Assembly (NCBI RefSeq): GCF_014174305.1
Contig: NZ_JABEQH010000009.1
Span: forward strand, 97,761-161,760
DNA: 64,000 nucleotides
Direction: 5' to 3'
Origin: Gluconacetobacter johannae
Lineage (GTDB): Bacteria > Pseudomonadota > Alphaproteobacteria > Acetobacterales > Acetobacteraceae
The position numbers and the translations under genes are program-made. Of the stretch, positions 21,940 through 32,690 are shown in pieces. Numbering within the stretch: the stretch's first letter is position 1; every line of letters starts with the position of its first letter. A model generated the notes under the pieces. It searched no databases, was not told where the DNA came from, and worked only from the letters and a program-made list of their open reading frames with translations.

Positions 21940-22718
21940 GCGGCCTCCGCCAGGAAGCGGGCATATCCCTGCGCTTCCAGTTGCCTGGCCAGTTCCGGGC
22001 CGCCGCTATGGATGATCCGCCCGCGCGCCATGACGTGGATGCGGTCGGGAACGATATAATCCAGCAGGCGCTGATGGTGGGTGATGACCAGCGCCGAGAA
22101 ATCGGGCGAGCGCAGGGAATTCACGCCCTCGGCCACGATACGCAGGGCGTCGATGTCCAGCCCGCTGTCCGTCTCGTCCAGGATCGCGAAGGACGGGGCC
22201 AGCATACGCATCTGCAGCACCTCGTTGCGCTTCTTCTCGCCCCCCGAGAACCCGACATTGACGTTGCGCTTGAGCATGTCGTCGGACATCGACAGGTGCT
22301 TCGTCTCCTGCCGCACGGCCTTGAGGAACGCCACCGCGTCCAGCTCGTCCTGCCCGCGCGCGCGGCGCACCGCGTTGACCGCCGTACGCAGGAAGTTCGC
22401 ATTGTTCACGCCCGGCAGTTCGACCGGCGCCTGGAACGCCAGGAACAGGCCCAGCGCCGCGCGCTCCTCGGGTTCCAGCGCCAGCAGGTCCTGGCCCTTG
22501 AAGGTCGCGCTGCCGCCCGTCACCTCGTAATCCTCGCGCCCGGCCAGCACGTAGGACAAGGTGGACTTGCCCGATCCGTTCGGCCCCATGATCGCATGGA
22601 CCTCGCCCGCCGGGATCTCCAGATCGACGCCGCGCAGGATCTCCTTGTCGATCCCGCCATCCGAGATTTTGGCGCAGAGGCCGGAGATTTTTACAAACTC
22701 GTTGCTCACGTCACTCAT
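21936..22718 (-). CDS. sufC: Fe-S cluster assembly ATPase SufC
   Basis: A 260-aa ABC-type ATPase that drives the SufBCD scaffold. Walker A is IMGPNGSGKSTLSYVL, the ABC signature is GFSGGEKKRNEVLQM, Walker B is FAILDETDSGLD and the switch histidine is in ALVITHHQRLL. The start is unsettled: ATG 22718 is only two bases from GGAG, and a GTG three codons later (22709) has better spacing. It overlaps sufD by 4 bp. Confidence 0.96.
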   Translation of the reverse strand: MSDVSNEFVKISGLCAKISDGGIDKEILRGVDLEIPAGEVHAIMGPNGSGKSTLSYVLAGREDYEVTGGSATFKGQDLLALEPEERAALGLFLAFQAPVELPGVNNANFLRTAVNAVRRARGQDELDAVAFLKAVRQETKHLSMSDDMLKRNVNVGFSGGEKKRNEVLQMRMLAPSFAILDETDSGLDIDALRIVAEGVNSLRSPDFSALVITHHQRLLDYIVPDRIHVMARGRIIHSGGPELARQLEAQGYARFLAEAA

Positions 22719-22725
22719 TCTCCGT

Positions 22726-24216
<1,491 letters not shown>

Positions 24217-24230
24217 ATCTTCCTGCTCCC

Positions 24231-24746
24231 TCAGACCGCGGCGGCGGAACCGGCGACGGACGTTTCGTGACCCCCGTTTGTGTCATGGCCCCTGGCATCG
24301 GCGGCCCCCACATCACGATCGTGGCATTCCCCCGCCCCCGGCTGCTGCCGGCCATGGCTTTGCATGTCCGCGAGCGTGATCGCGGACAAGGCCCCCCGGA
24401 TGGCGTCATTGACCGCATCCCACTGCCCGCACACGCCGCACAGCACGCGCGCGTCGCACCCGCCGCCATCGACGCAGGCCGTCAGCGAAATCGGGCCGTC
24501 CACGGCGGTGATGACCCGCGCCACGGAAATATCGTTCAATGGCCGGGCCAGCCGATACCCCCCGCGCGCGCCGCGCAGCGATACCACCAGGTCATGGGAC
24601 GCCAGGATCTTCAGCACCTTGGCGACGGTGGGCTCGGGGATGCCCGTAACCTGCGACAGGGACGGCGACGTCATCACGTCGTCCTGCTGCCCCAGGCGCA
24701 TCAGGGCCACGACGGCGTAATCGGTCAGCTTCGACAGTTTCAGCAT
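24231..24746 (-). CDS. sufR: Rrf2-family Fe-S-sensing repressor of the suf operon
   Basis: A 171-aa winged-helix regulator, first gene of the suf operon. Residues 1-80 are the Rrf2 DNA-binding domain ([46 protein letters not shown]). Cys91, Cys97 and Cys103 form the C-x5-C-x5-C pattern that ligates a [2Fe-2S] cluster in IscR, with Cys106 nearby. The last 45 residues form an unusual His/Gly-rich tail. By family analogy it represses suf when its cluster is loaded. A perfect palindrome 43 bp upstream is the likely operator. The symbol denotes role and position only; IscR-like naming would be equally fair. Confidence 0.9.
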   Translation of the reverse strand: MLKLSKLTDYAVVALMRLGQQDDVMTSPSLSQVTGIPEPTVAKVLKILASHDLVVSLRGARGGYRLARPLNDISVARVITAVDGPISLTACVDGGGCDARVLCGVCGQWDAVNDAIRGALSAITLADMQSHGRQQPGAGECHDRDVGAADARGHDTNGGHETSVAGSAAAV

Positions 24747-24788
24747 CCGTCCCCCACCCTCTGGCCGGCCTCGCGGCCATAGCGGACC

Positions 24789-24804
24789 AAATCAGTACTG
24801 ATTT
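24789..24804. promoter_or_regulatory. Probable Rrf2 operator of the suf operon
   Basis: AAATCAGTACTGATTT is a perfect 16-bp palindrome centred about 50 bases upstream of the sufR start, where a promoter core would be. Its position upstream of an Rrf2 gene that heads its own operon supports autoregulation. A TTGACG element lies at 24839-24834 on the minus strand, but no -10 box with standard spacing could be fixed. Confidence 0.6.
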
Positions 24805-24876
24805 ACCATCAGATGAGACGATGCACCGCCACCGTCAAGTGCAATCGGCACAATCCTGCCTGCCGCATCCAGCCCC

Positions 24877-26169
24877 TTACCCGGCTCCGGCGCCGAACAT
24901 CAGCCGCAGCACCAGCGACAGCATCGCCCCGGCAAGGAAGCCGACCAGCGTGCCGTTCAGCCGCACGAACTGCAGATCCTTGCCCACCCGCAGTTCCAGC
25001 CGCGACGCCAACTGGTCGGCATCCCACCCCGCGACGACCGAGGCGATGAAGCGCGACAGCCGGTCGCAGACGAAGGGCAGGCCACGCACGATCATGCCAC
25101 GCACGCTCGACATCACCCGCTGGCGCAGCGCCTGGTCCTCGCGCATCTGTTCGGCCAGGTGCCGCAGCGCATCCCGCACGATCGACGCCGACCAGCCGTC
25201 GGGCTGGGCCATGTCGGCCTCGATCATCAGGCGCATCCGCCGCCAGACATCGCCGCTCCAGCCCCGGATGCTGTCATGGCTCATCACCCCCATGATCGCG
25301 CCGGTGATCTCGGCCCGCCGCTCGGGATCCGTCTCGATCCGGTCGATCTCGGCGCGGACCCAGGTCGTGAAGCCTTCGCGCAACTCGGAATTCTGGGGAT
25401 CGACGCGGTCCAGCTCGTGATTCACCGAAATCAGAACCTTGGTCGCGATCGACCCGCCAATGGCCCAGCCCAGGATCCGCCCCCCCTGTTCGCGCACCCG
25501 GTCCTCGATGATCGCGCGCAGGGCCGCCTCCTTGGCCTTCAGCCCGTCCTTCAGGCGCGCCAGCAGGAAGGACAGGACCTCCTGGTGGCGGTCGCCCTCC
25601 ACCAGCGCGCGCAGGGTCCGCGCGACCACCGGCGCCACGTCCTCGCCCCCCAGGACCACCGGCAGGATCCGGCCCATGGCCGACCCGGCGCGCCCGTCCT
25701 CCAGCCGGTCCATGACCGGCGGCGCGGCCTGGGCCAGCGCGCGGCTGACGGTCTCGGCCGTCGCGGGGTCGGCCAGCACCCCGGCCAGCATGCCGGGCAG
25801 GTCGATCCGGTCCAGGGCCGCGTTGACGTCGGCCTCGGTAAAGACATGGGTCGCCACGAAGCGGCCCAGGGCCTCGCCCAGCCGCGCCTTCTGCGCGGGC
25901 AGGATCGCGGTATGGGGAATCGGCAGGCCCATCGGCCGGCGGAACAGGGCCGTGACGGCGAACCAGTCCGCCAGGCCGCCCACCACCCCGGCCTTGGCGC
26001 CGGCCCGCAGGATGTCCAGCCACGGACTATCCGCCACCAGGCCCACGGCCGGCGCGCCGTAGCCTGCGATCGTCAGGACACCCATCCCGGCCAGCAGGCC
26101 GGTCGCCGCGCGGCGATAGCGTCGCAATACAAGCCACGCGGCCCTGTCCGCTTCGGGAATCGTGTTCAT
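24877..26169 (-). CDS. DUF445-family inner-membrane protein
   Basis: A 430-aa protein of the DUF445/YjiN family, function unknown. An N-terminal membrane anchor (about residues 20-45, TGLLAGMGVLTIAGYGAPAVG) is followed by the family signature AGVVGGLADWFAVTALFRRP and IPHTAILPAQKARLGEALG. A long helical middle follows, and a C-terminal hydrophobic helix (GTLVGFLAGAMLSLVLRLMF) ends the protein. The ATG at 26169 is preceded by GGGGGG. It is divergent from the PEP carboxylase-like gene and ends 130 bp from the start of the suf regulator. Confidence 0.88.
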   Translation of the reverse strand: MNTIPEADRAAWLVLRRYRRAATGLLAGMGVLTIAGYGAPAVGLVADSPWLDILRAGAKAGVVGGLADWFAVTALFRRPMGLPIPHTAILPAQKARLGEALGRFVATHVFTEADVNAALDRIDLPGMLAGVLADPATAETVSRALAQAAPPVMDRLEDGRAGSAMGRILPVVLGGEDVAPVVARTLRALVEGDRHQEVLSFLLARLKDGLKAKEAALRAIIEDRVREQGGRILGWAIGGSIATKVLISVNHELDRVDPQNSELREGFTTWVRAEIDRIETDPERRAEITGAIMGVMSHDSIRGWSGDVWRRMRLMIEADMAQPDGWSASIVRDALRHLAEQMREDQALRQRVMSSVRGMIVRGLPFVCDRLSRFIASVVAGWDADQLASRLELRVGKDLQFVRLNGTLVGFLAGAMLSLVLRLMFGAGAG

Positions 26170-26368
26170 CCCCCCGTCGATACCACCCCGCGCGCGGGGA
26201 CCCAAGGCTTCATGCCCGCCCACCGCCCCGCCGCACCGCGCATCCAGACGCGTCGCCACAAGGGCATGGGCCCAAATTCACTGTGATGTCGGATGGCAGA
26301 CATTGCGATGTGAACGCGAACATGGAACTTTGCCGCGCAGGTACGGATTGGACGATTGGGACTGCGCG

Positions 26369-29176
26369 ATGACCGAAACCACTTCCCACGACGCAGCGGA
26401 GATGCTGCTCGACCTCGCACGGCAGGCCGTCGCGGACGGGCATGACTCCTCGTCGGGCAATCCGGTCATTACGCTGGCCCGCCGGATCGGCCGGCGGATC
26501 ACGTCCGGCGACCTGTCGACCGAAACCCTGGAAGATGTCGTCCGGCACCTGCGCGACGAGGCATTCCGCGCGCGCGCCCACCGGCTGCATGCCTATGTGG
26601 ATGGCACCGACGACGCCATCGTCGCCGAACGCATGCGCGCCGTCGCGCGGACCGTCGCGGACGATCCCGCCCCGGACGGCACGGCCGCCAGCTTCGGCCA
26701 TTTCCGCAGGACGCTGGAGCGCAGCCGCTTCGCCGCCGTGTTCACCGCGCATCCGACCTTCGCGCTGGCCAACCCGGTCTACGAACGGCTGGCCGCCATG
26801 GCCTCGAACGACACGGGCCAGGACGCCGCATTCCCGGTCCTGGCGACGCATCGCCGGGCCGCGCCGCCGACCCTGGACGAGGAATTTGCCCTGGCCACGG
26901 CGGCAATCCTGCGCGGGCGCAACGCGCTGGACCGCCTGACCCGCATCCTGCTGGACGAGGCCCAGGCGCGCTGGCCGCGCGAATGGTCGGTGCTCAGCCC
27001 CCGCCCGGTGATCCTGACCAGTTGGGTCGGCTACGACACCGACGGGCGGACGGATATCGGCTGGTGGGACACCATCCGCCTGCGCCTACGCATGAAGCAC
27101 CTGCAACTGACGCGACTCCAGGACCAGGTCGCGCCGCTGCGCCCGATCGCCGACGGGCTGCATGAACGCATCGCCTGCGCGCTGGGCGCCGTCAGCGCGC
27201 AGATCGACGCCTGCCCGACCGGGCCGGACCCCGAAGCGGTCGCCGCCTTCGCCGCCGTGCTGATCGGCCGGCGGGACGAGGCGATTTCCCGCGCCAGCGA
27301 CCTGGCGTCGTCGTTCCAGGAAGCCATCGACACCGCCGCCCCCGAACACCGCATGGCCCTGGCCGTCGCCCGCGCGGGCTTCATGGCGCACGGCATGGCG
27401 GCCGCGCATACCCATGTCCGCCTCAATTCGACGCAGATCCACAATGTCGCGCGGCAGCGGCTGGGCATCGAGGACAGTCCGGAAATGCCGTCGCAGCGCC
27501 GCGGCCTGCTGACCCGCATCAATGAGGCGCTGGACCGGGTCGAGCCGGTCGAGGTCGATTTTGGTTCGCTGCTGGCCGAACAGGCCACGGCCGCGCGCCT
27601 GATGATGACGGTGCGGCAGATCGTCCGGCACATCGACCGCGAAAGCCCCATCCGCTTCCTGATCGCCGAGACCGAGAGCGGCTATACCCTGCTGACCGCC
27701 CTGTGGCTGGCCAAGACCTTCGGAATCGACGAACAGATCGAGATCTCGCCGCTGTTCGAGACGCAGGAGGCCCTGGAAAACGGCGCGCATATCATCGAGG
27801 AGGCGCTGCATTCCCCCCATTGGCGCGACTATCTGCGCCGGACCGGCAAGCTGAGCCTGCAATTCGGCTATTCCGATTCCGGCCGTTATGTCGGGCAGCT
27901 GGCCGCGACCTACCTGATCGAGCGGCTGCGGCTGAAGATCTGCGACCTGCTGCGCCGCTGGGACCTGACGGATATCGAAGTCATCCTGTTCGACACCCAC
28001 GGGGAAAGCATCGGGCGCGGCGCGCATCCCTTCCGCCTGGCCGACCGGTTCGACTATCTGTCGCCCCTGCATGCGCGCGCGGTGTTCGCCGGCGCCGGCC
28101 TGCGAATCCGCGAGGAAGCGGCCTTCCAGGGTGGGGACGGCTATCTGCTGTTCGGCACCCAGGCGCTGGCCGACGCCACCGTCAGCATCATCGCGTCGCA
28201 TATCTTCGCGCCGACGCCGCTGGACCGCGACCCGGTCTATGACGAACCCGATTTCTCGGCCGATTTCTTCTCGACCATCGGCGCCGGCATGGCGGGGCTG
28301 GTCGAGGACCCGGGCTATGCCGCCCTGCTGGGCGCCTTCGGTCCGTCGCTGATCGACAAGACCGGATCCCGCCCCTCGGCCCGCCAGAGCGACGCGGCGG
28401 CGGCCACCACGCGGATCAGCCATCCCAGCCAGCTGCGCGCCATTCCCAACAACGCGATCCTGCAACAGCTGGGCTGGTGCGCGAACACCATCCAGGGCCT
28501 GGGCTCGGCCGCGGCGCGCCACCCCGAAACGTTCGAGGAATTCCTGACCAAAAGCCCGCGCTTCCGCCGCGCGCTCGATTTCGCGTCCCATGCGCTGGCG
28601 CATTCCGACGATACGGTCCTGCGCGCGGTGATCTACATGCTCGACCCCGACATGTGGCTGGCCCGCGCGACGGCCGAAGCCGATCCGGCGCGGCGCGACG
28701 CCTTCCTGGCGCTGATGAACGGGCTGGAGCGCCTGAATTTCTGGGCCAGCACGCAGGCGATGTTCCGCCGCATCCAGTCGGACCACCTGGCGCTACGCAA
28801 GGCGTGGCAGCATGCGCCGGGCATGCAGCCCGAGGAAATGCTGCTGCATGCCATCCGGATCGCGACGATCGAGCAGATCTGGCTGCTGTCGACCCGCATC
28901 CCCTATTTCGCGCCGCGCAACGCCTTCACCCGCGACGTGCTGACGGTCCGCGTCCTGTGCCTGGAAATTCCCGCCGCCCTGCGGGAACTGGAACATATCT
29001 TCCCCTACGCCACCGGCAGCGGGCTGGACCTCGATTTCCACGAAGCCCACGGCCCGCGCAACGACAGCGCCTACGTGCGCGAACACACCGAAATCTTCGA
29101 TCCGATGCTGCGGCTGTTCAACCTGGTGCGGGAAACCGGCATGGCGGTGATGCACCATGTCGGGGCGTTCGGCTGA
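26369..29176 (+). CDS. Divergent phosphoenolpyruvate carboxylase-like protein
   Basis: A 935-aa protein with the PEP carboxylase fold pattern: FTAHPT (His128), TSWVGYDTDG, HTHVRLNSTQ, PLFET, GYSDS, SIGRG and a partial SRPSAR/LRAIP block are all in the right order. Compared with the E. coli enzyme from memory, several catalytic features differ. The GYSDSAKDAG lysine (K546) is an arginine (Arg506), the first arginine of HGRGGSIGRGG is a histidine (His544), the glutamate after TAHPT is missing, the KRRPTGG loop is absent, and the C-terminal RNTG is replaced by VGAFG. It may be an inactive or altered paralog, or a divergent PEPC clade. The start ATG at 26369 was chosen because the MTETTSHDAAEMLLDLARQA reading begins a normal N-terminal helix. 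Confidence 0.85.
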   Translation: MTETTSHDAAEMLLDLARQAVADGHDSSSGNPVITLARRIGRRITSGDLSTETLEDVVRHLRDEAFRARAHRLHAYVDGTDDAIVAERMRAVARTVADDPAPDGTAASFGHFRRTLERSRFAAVFTAHPTFALANPVYERLAAMASNDTGQDAAFPVLATHRRAAPPTLDEEFALATAAILRGRNALDRLTRILLDEAQARWPREWSVLSPRPVILTSWVGYDTDGRTDIGWWDTIRLRLRMKHLQLTRLQDQVAPLRPIADGLHERIACALGAVSAQIDACPTGPDPEAVAAFAAVLIGRRDEAISRASDLASSFQEAIDTAAPEHRMALAVARAGFMAHGMAAAHTHVRLNSTQIHNVARQRLGIEDSPEMPSQRRGLLTRINEALDRVEPVEVDFGSLLAEQATAARLMMTVRQIVRHIDRESPIRFLIAETESGYTLLTALWLAKTFGIDEQIEISPLFETQEALENGAHIIEEALHSPHWRDYLRRTGKLSLQFGYSDSGRYVGQLAATYLIERLRLKICDLLRRWDLTDIEVILFDTHGESIGRGAHPFRLADRFDYLSPLHARAVFAGAGLRIREEAAFQGGDGYLLFGTQALADATVSIIASHIFAPTPLDRDPVYDEPDFSADFFSTIGAGMAGLVEDPGYAALLGAFGPSLIDKTGSRPSARQSDAAAATTRISHPSQLRAIPNNAILQQLGWCANTIQGLGSAAARHPETFEEFLTKSPRFRRALDFASHALAHSDDTVLRAVIYMLDPDMWLARATAEADPARRDAFLALMNGLERLNFWASTQAMFRRIQSDHLALRKAWQHAPGMQPEEMLLHAIRIATIEQIWLLSTRIPYFAPRNAFTRDVLTVRVLCLEIPAALRELEHIFPYATGSGLDLDFHEAHGPRNDSAYVREHTEIFDPMLRLFNLVRETGMAVMHHVGAFG

Positions 29177-30036
29177 CGGGCGGGCGGCCCCGCCCCGACT
29201 GGCGGGTCAGCGAACCGCCCCCGCCGGTCGGCCCGCCGCTGGCGGCGGCGGCCGGCATCCGGCGGATCGTCGCGCCCAATCCCGGCCCGATGACCGGCCA
29301 CGGCACCAACAGCTGGCTGGTCGAACATGCCGCCGGCACGGCGGTCATCGACCCCGGACCGGACGATGCCGCCCATCTGCGCGCCATCGTGGCGGCGGCG
29401 CGCGGGCCGGTCACCCACATCCTGCTGACCCATACCCACCGCGACCATCTGGACGGCGCCCGCCCCCTGGCCGGCATGACCGGCGCACCGGTCTGCGCCT
29501 ATCGTCACAGCGCCTGTGCGACGTTCACCCCCGACATCGCGCTGGATGATGGCGCCCCGGTCGCGACCCTGACCGCACTGCACACGCCGGGACACGCCGC
29601 CGACCATCTGTGCTTCGCCACCGGGGACGGAGTCCTGTTCACCGGCGACCACATCATGGGCTGGTCGACGACGATGGTCCCGCCGGCTCCGCACGGGTCG
29701 GTCCGCCTGTTCCTGGACAGCCTGAACAAGGTGCTGGACCGCGACGCGCGCCTGCTGCTGCCCGCGCACGGCGCGCCCATCGCCAGCCCCGCCCCCTGCA
29801 TCCGGGGCCTGATCGCCCATCGCCTGGCGCGCGAGGACAGCATCCTGGCGGCCCTGCCGGAGGAACCCGCCACGCTGGATGACATCATGCGCTGCGTCTA
29901 TCGCGCGATCCGTCCCGCGCTGCATCGGGCGGCGAAGCTGAACCTGCTCGCCCATCTGGAAAAATTGCGCGACGACGGCCGCGTCGTTCACCATCATGAG
30001 ACCTGGCGCGCCATCCGCGGCAAAACGGCCGCCTGA
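29173..30036 (+). CDS. Metallo-beta-lactamase-fold hydrolase
   Basis: A 287-aa MBL-fold protein resembling the LACTB2-type hydrolases. The N-terminal strand APNPGPMTGHGTNSWLV is followed by the metal site LLTHTHRDHLDGA, then LHTPGHAADHLCF, LFTGDHIMGWSTTMV and LLLPAHGAP, and a C-terminal winged-helix-like segment (LHRAAKLNLLAHLEKLRDDG). No ATG, GTG or TTG is available between the upstream gene and the first conserved strand. The best start is a CTG at 29173 that overlaps the TGA of the PEPC-like gene and has GGGG upstream; otherwise ATG 29290 would truncate the domain. The physiological substrate is unknown. Confidence 0.83.
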   Translation: MTGGRPRPDWRVSEPPPPVGPPLAAAAGIRRIVAPNPGPMTGHGTNSWLVEHAAGTAVIDPGPDDAAHLRAIVAAARGPVTHILLTHTHRDHLDGARPLAGMTGAPVCAYRHSACATFTPDIALDDGAPVATLTALHTPGHAADHLCFATGDGVLFTGDHIMGWSTTMVPPAPHGSVRLFLDSLNKVLDRDARLLLPAHGAPIASPAPCIRGLIAHRLAREDSILAALPEEPATLDDIMRCVYRAIRPALHRAAKLNLLAHLEKLRDDGRVVHHHETWRAIRGKTAA

Positions 30037-30075
30037 GCCGGCCCGCCTCACGCCCTGCCCCCACCCGGAGAGACC

Positions 30076-31725
30076 ATGTTGAAGAAACGCCTGCCGTTGC
30101 TGCTGTCCGCCTCTGTCCTGAGCATGGGGGTGGGCGCTCCGGCGCTGGCCGACGACCATGCCGACGCCGCCCGCACCGCCCATTCCGCCACGCGGCCGGC
30201 GCCGCAACCCATCGAACGGACCAGCAGCGGCACGGTGACCATCGGCGGCAGGACCATCGCCTACCAGGCCGTCGCCGGGACATTGCTGATCCACCCCCGA
30301 ATCTGGGACGATTCGGAGGAGACGATCCATGAGGAAACCCCCGGCAGCGACGCCCACGCCATCGACGGCAATGCCGACGCCACGGCGTCGATGTTCTATG
30401 TCGCCTATTTCCGCAAGGATGCCCGGCCCGAGAACCGGCCGATCACCTTCGTCTACAACGGCGGCCCCGGTTCCTCGACCGTCTGGCTGCATATGGGCGC
30501 CTTCGGTCCGCGCCGGGTGGTGACGAACGACGACACCCACACCCCCGCCGGCCCCTATCGCCTGATCGACAATCCCCAGAGCCTGCTGGACGTCACCGAC
30601 CTGGTGTTCATCGACGCGCCGGGCACCGGATTCGGCCGGATCAACGGCAAGGACAAGGAAAAGCTGTTCTGGGGCGTCGATGCCGACGGACAGGCCTTCA
30701 CCCGTTTCATCAGCGGCTTCCTGGCGAAGTACGGCCGCTTCAACTCGCCCAAATATCTGTTCGGCGAAAGCTACGGCACCCTGCGCTCCGCCGTTATCGT
30801 CAACGACCTGCAAAACCGGGAGAACATCGATTTCAACGGCGTGATCCTGCTGTCGCAGATCCTCAGCTACGACAACAGCGTCGATGAGCCCGCGCTGAAC
30901 CCCGGCATGGACGAACCGTTCGTGCTGGCGCTGCCGACCTATGCCGCCACGGCCTGGTACCATCACAAGCTGCCGCAACAGCCCGCCGAGCTGAAACCGT
31001 TCCTGGCCGAAGTCGAGCATTTCGCCAGCACCGACTACCTCGTCGCCCTTCAGCAGGGGGCGGCCCTGCCGGCGGCGGAGCGTGAGCGCATCGTCGGCCG
31101 CCTGCACGATTATACCGGCCTGCCGGCCAATTATATCCGCCGGGCCAACCTGCGGATCGACGGCGGCGAGTTCTCGAAAACGCTGCAGGCGGACAGCGAC
31201 GTCACCACCGGGCGCCTCGATACCCGTTTCTCAGGCCCGTCGCTCGACCCGCTGAGCCAGGAGGCCGGATACGACCCCCAATCGACCTCGATCAGTTCGG
31301 CCTACGTGTCGCTGTTCAACGACTATACGCGCAAGACCCTGGGCTACGGCGACGGGCTGACCTACCGGGCCGAAATCGACATTCCGCACTGGGATTTCCA
31401 CCACGCCCCCGACGGACCCGATTCCACCCCGTCCGACGGACAGGCAAACGTCATGCCCGACCTGGCGCAGGCGATGAAGACCAATCCGACGCTGAAAATC
31501 ATGCTGAACGCCGGATATTTCGACCTGGCGACCCCGTACTACGAAGGCATCTACGAGATGCAGCACCTGCCGATTCCAGCACGCCTGCAAGGGAATATCG
31601 AATTTCAGCAATATCAGTCCGGCCACATGGTCTACGCCAACATCCCGTCCCTGACCCAGTTGCACGACAATATCGCGGACTTCATCCGCCGTACCGACAA
31701 CCAGGCCGATCCGGCTACGCCGTAG
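30076..31725 (+). CDS. Secreted S10-family serine carboxypeptidase-like protein
   Basis: A 549-aa exported peptidase. The signal peptide is residues 1-25 (LPLLLSASVLSMGVGAPALA, cleavage near ALA-DD). The S10 catalytic set is complete: oxyanion motif NGGPGSSTVWLH, nucleophile Ser in GESYGTLRSA, Asp in YFDLATPYY and His in YQSGHMVYA. Expected to trim C-terminal residues from peptides in the periplasm or outside. The ATG has CCGGAGAGACC upstream. Its last 11 bases overlap the end of the convergent DMT transporter gene. Confidence 0.93.
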   Translation: MLKKRLPLLLSASVLSMGVGAPALADDHADAARTAHSATRPAPQPIERTSSGTVTIGGRTIAYQAVAGTLLIHPRIWDDSEETIHEETPGSDAHAIDGNADATASMFYVAYFRKDARPENRPITFVYNGGPGSSTVWLHMGAFGPRRVVTNDDTHTPAGPYRLIDNPQSLLDVTDLVFIDAPGTGFGRINGKDKEKLFWGVDADGQAFTRFISGFLAKYGRFNSPKYLFGESYGTLRSAVIVNDLQNRENIDFNGVILLSQILSYDNSVDEPALNPGMDEPFVLALPTYAATAWYHHKLPQQPAELKPFLAEVEHFASTDYLVALQQGAALPAAERERIVGRLHDYTGLPANYIRRANLRIDGGEFSKTLQADSDVTTGRLDTRFSGPSLDPLSQEAGYDPQSTSISSAYVSLFNDYTRKTLGYGDGLTYRAEIDIPHWDFHHAPDGPDSTPSDGQANVMPDLAQAMKTNPTLKIMLNAGYFDLATPYYEGIYEMQHLPIPARLQGNIEFQQYQSGHMVYANIPSLTQLHDNIADFIRRTDNQADPATP

Positions 31726-32674
31726 GCCCCCGGTCAGGCGCGGCCGCGAAGACCCTCAGAGCCATCCCGACGCCGGCGACCAGCATCAGGGCGCCGGCCA
31801 CTTCCGACCAGGATGGAAGCTGGCGTGCATATGTCGCGCTGTAGATCAGCGCGAAGATCGTTTCGAAGACGATGAGTTGCCCGGCCACCGAAACCGGCAA
31901 CGCGCGGGCCGCGATGGACCATGTCCAGGTCGCCACCCATGACGACAGCACCCCCAGCACCAGCCCCGCACTCACCGGCCGCAGCCAGGCCCCATGGGCC
32001 AATCCGATCGCCGGCACGGCCGACCAGTGCGCCAGCCAGCCGACCACCAGCAGCGGGAGCAGCGCGATCATCGTGCCGATCCCCGTCAGGGCCGTCCAGG
32101 TCACCGGGGAGAGGCCCGGACGCGCGGCCAGTTCGGCGGCATTTCGCATGCCGTACCACGACCACAGCACCAGCGCGCCCACCGCCAGCAGCAGGCCCCA
32201 CAACGGCCCATGACCCCCGCCATCCGCACGGGCCTGCAAAAGGGCGACGCCGTTCACCAACGCCAGGCCGAACAGGATGACCATCAACGCCGGCATCAGC
32301 CGCCTGAGCGGCAAGCCGCTCGTCCGGTGGCCCAGCACGGACATCAGCACCGGAAGGCACCCGATCACCAACGCCACCACCGGAGGCCCCGCAAGCGGAA
32401 CGGCAAGCGAGAGCGCCAGATAATATCCGACATTGCCCGTAAAACCGAGCAGGACCAGAATCTGGTAGTCCGCCTTCGACAGGCGGCGCAGCGCCGCAAA
32501 CCCCTCCGGCGCGACCAGCATGAGCGAGACGACGCCGAAGGTGACGTATCGGCACACCGTCAGATCGAAGGCCGAATAGGGGCCGCTGACCAGGGGCGCG
32601 ATGAAGGTCAACGCCCACAACGCCCCGGTCGCCAGACCGGCCAGAAGCCCCACGGTCGCCGTCTGCGTGCCCAT
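31715..32674 (-). CDS. DMT-superfamily (EamA-type) transporter
   Basis: A 319-aa inner-membrane exporter with about ten hydrophobic helices and two EamA-like repeats; the second repeat ends LPSWSEVAGALMLVAGVGMA. Substrate unknown. The ATG at 32674 (MGTQTATVGLLAG) lies 17 bases after the stop of the acetoin reductase gene, so the two are probably cotranscribed; an earlier in-frame start would overlap that gene. It converges on, and overlaps by 11 bp, the S10 peptidase gene. Confidence 0.88.
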   Translation of the reverse strand: MGTQTATVGLLAGLATGALWALTFIAPLVSGPYSAFDLTVCRYVTFGVVSLMLVAPEGFAALRRLSKADYQILVLLGFTGNVGYYLALSLAVPLAGPPVVALVIGCLPVLMSVLGHRTSGLPLRRLMPALMVILFGLALVNGVALLQARADGGGHGPLWGLLLAVGALVLWSWYGMRNAAELAARPGLSPVTWTALTGIGTMIALLPLLVVGWLAHWSAVPAIGLAHGAWLRPVSAGLVLGVLSSWVATWTWSIAARALPVSVAGQLIVFETIFALIYSATYARQLPSWSEVAGALMLVAGVGMALRVFAAAPDRGPTA

Positions 32675-32690
32675 GCCGACGGTGACGGGC

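Noticed and set aside
20080..22059. A 659-codon plus-strand frame opposite sufS and sufD
   Set aside because: Antisense to clear suf genes and low complexity.
24747..24876. A TTGACG box upstream of sufR taken as a complete promoter
   Set aside because: No -10 hexamer at 16-18 bases could be assigned, so only the palindrome is reported.
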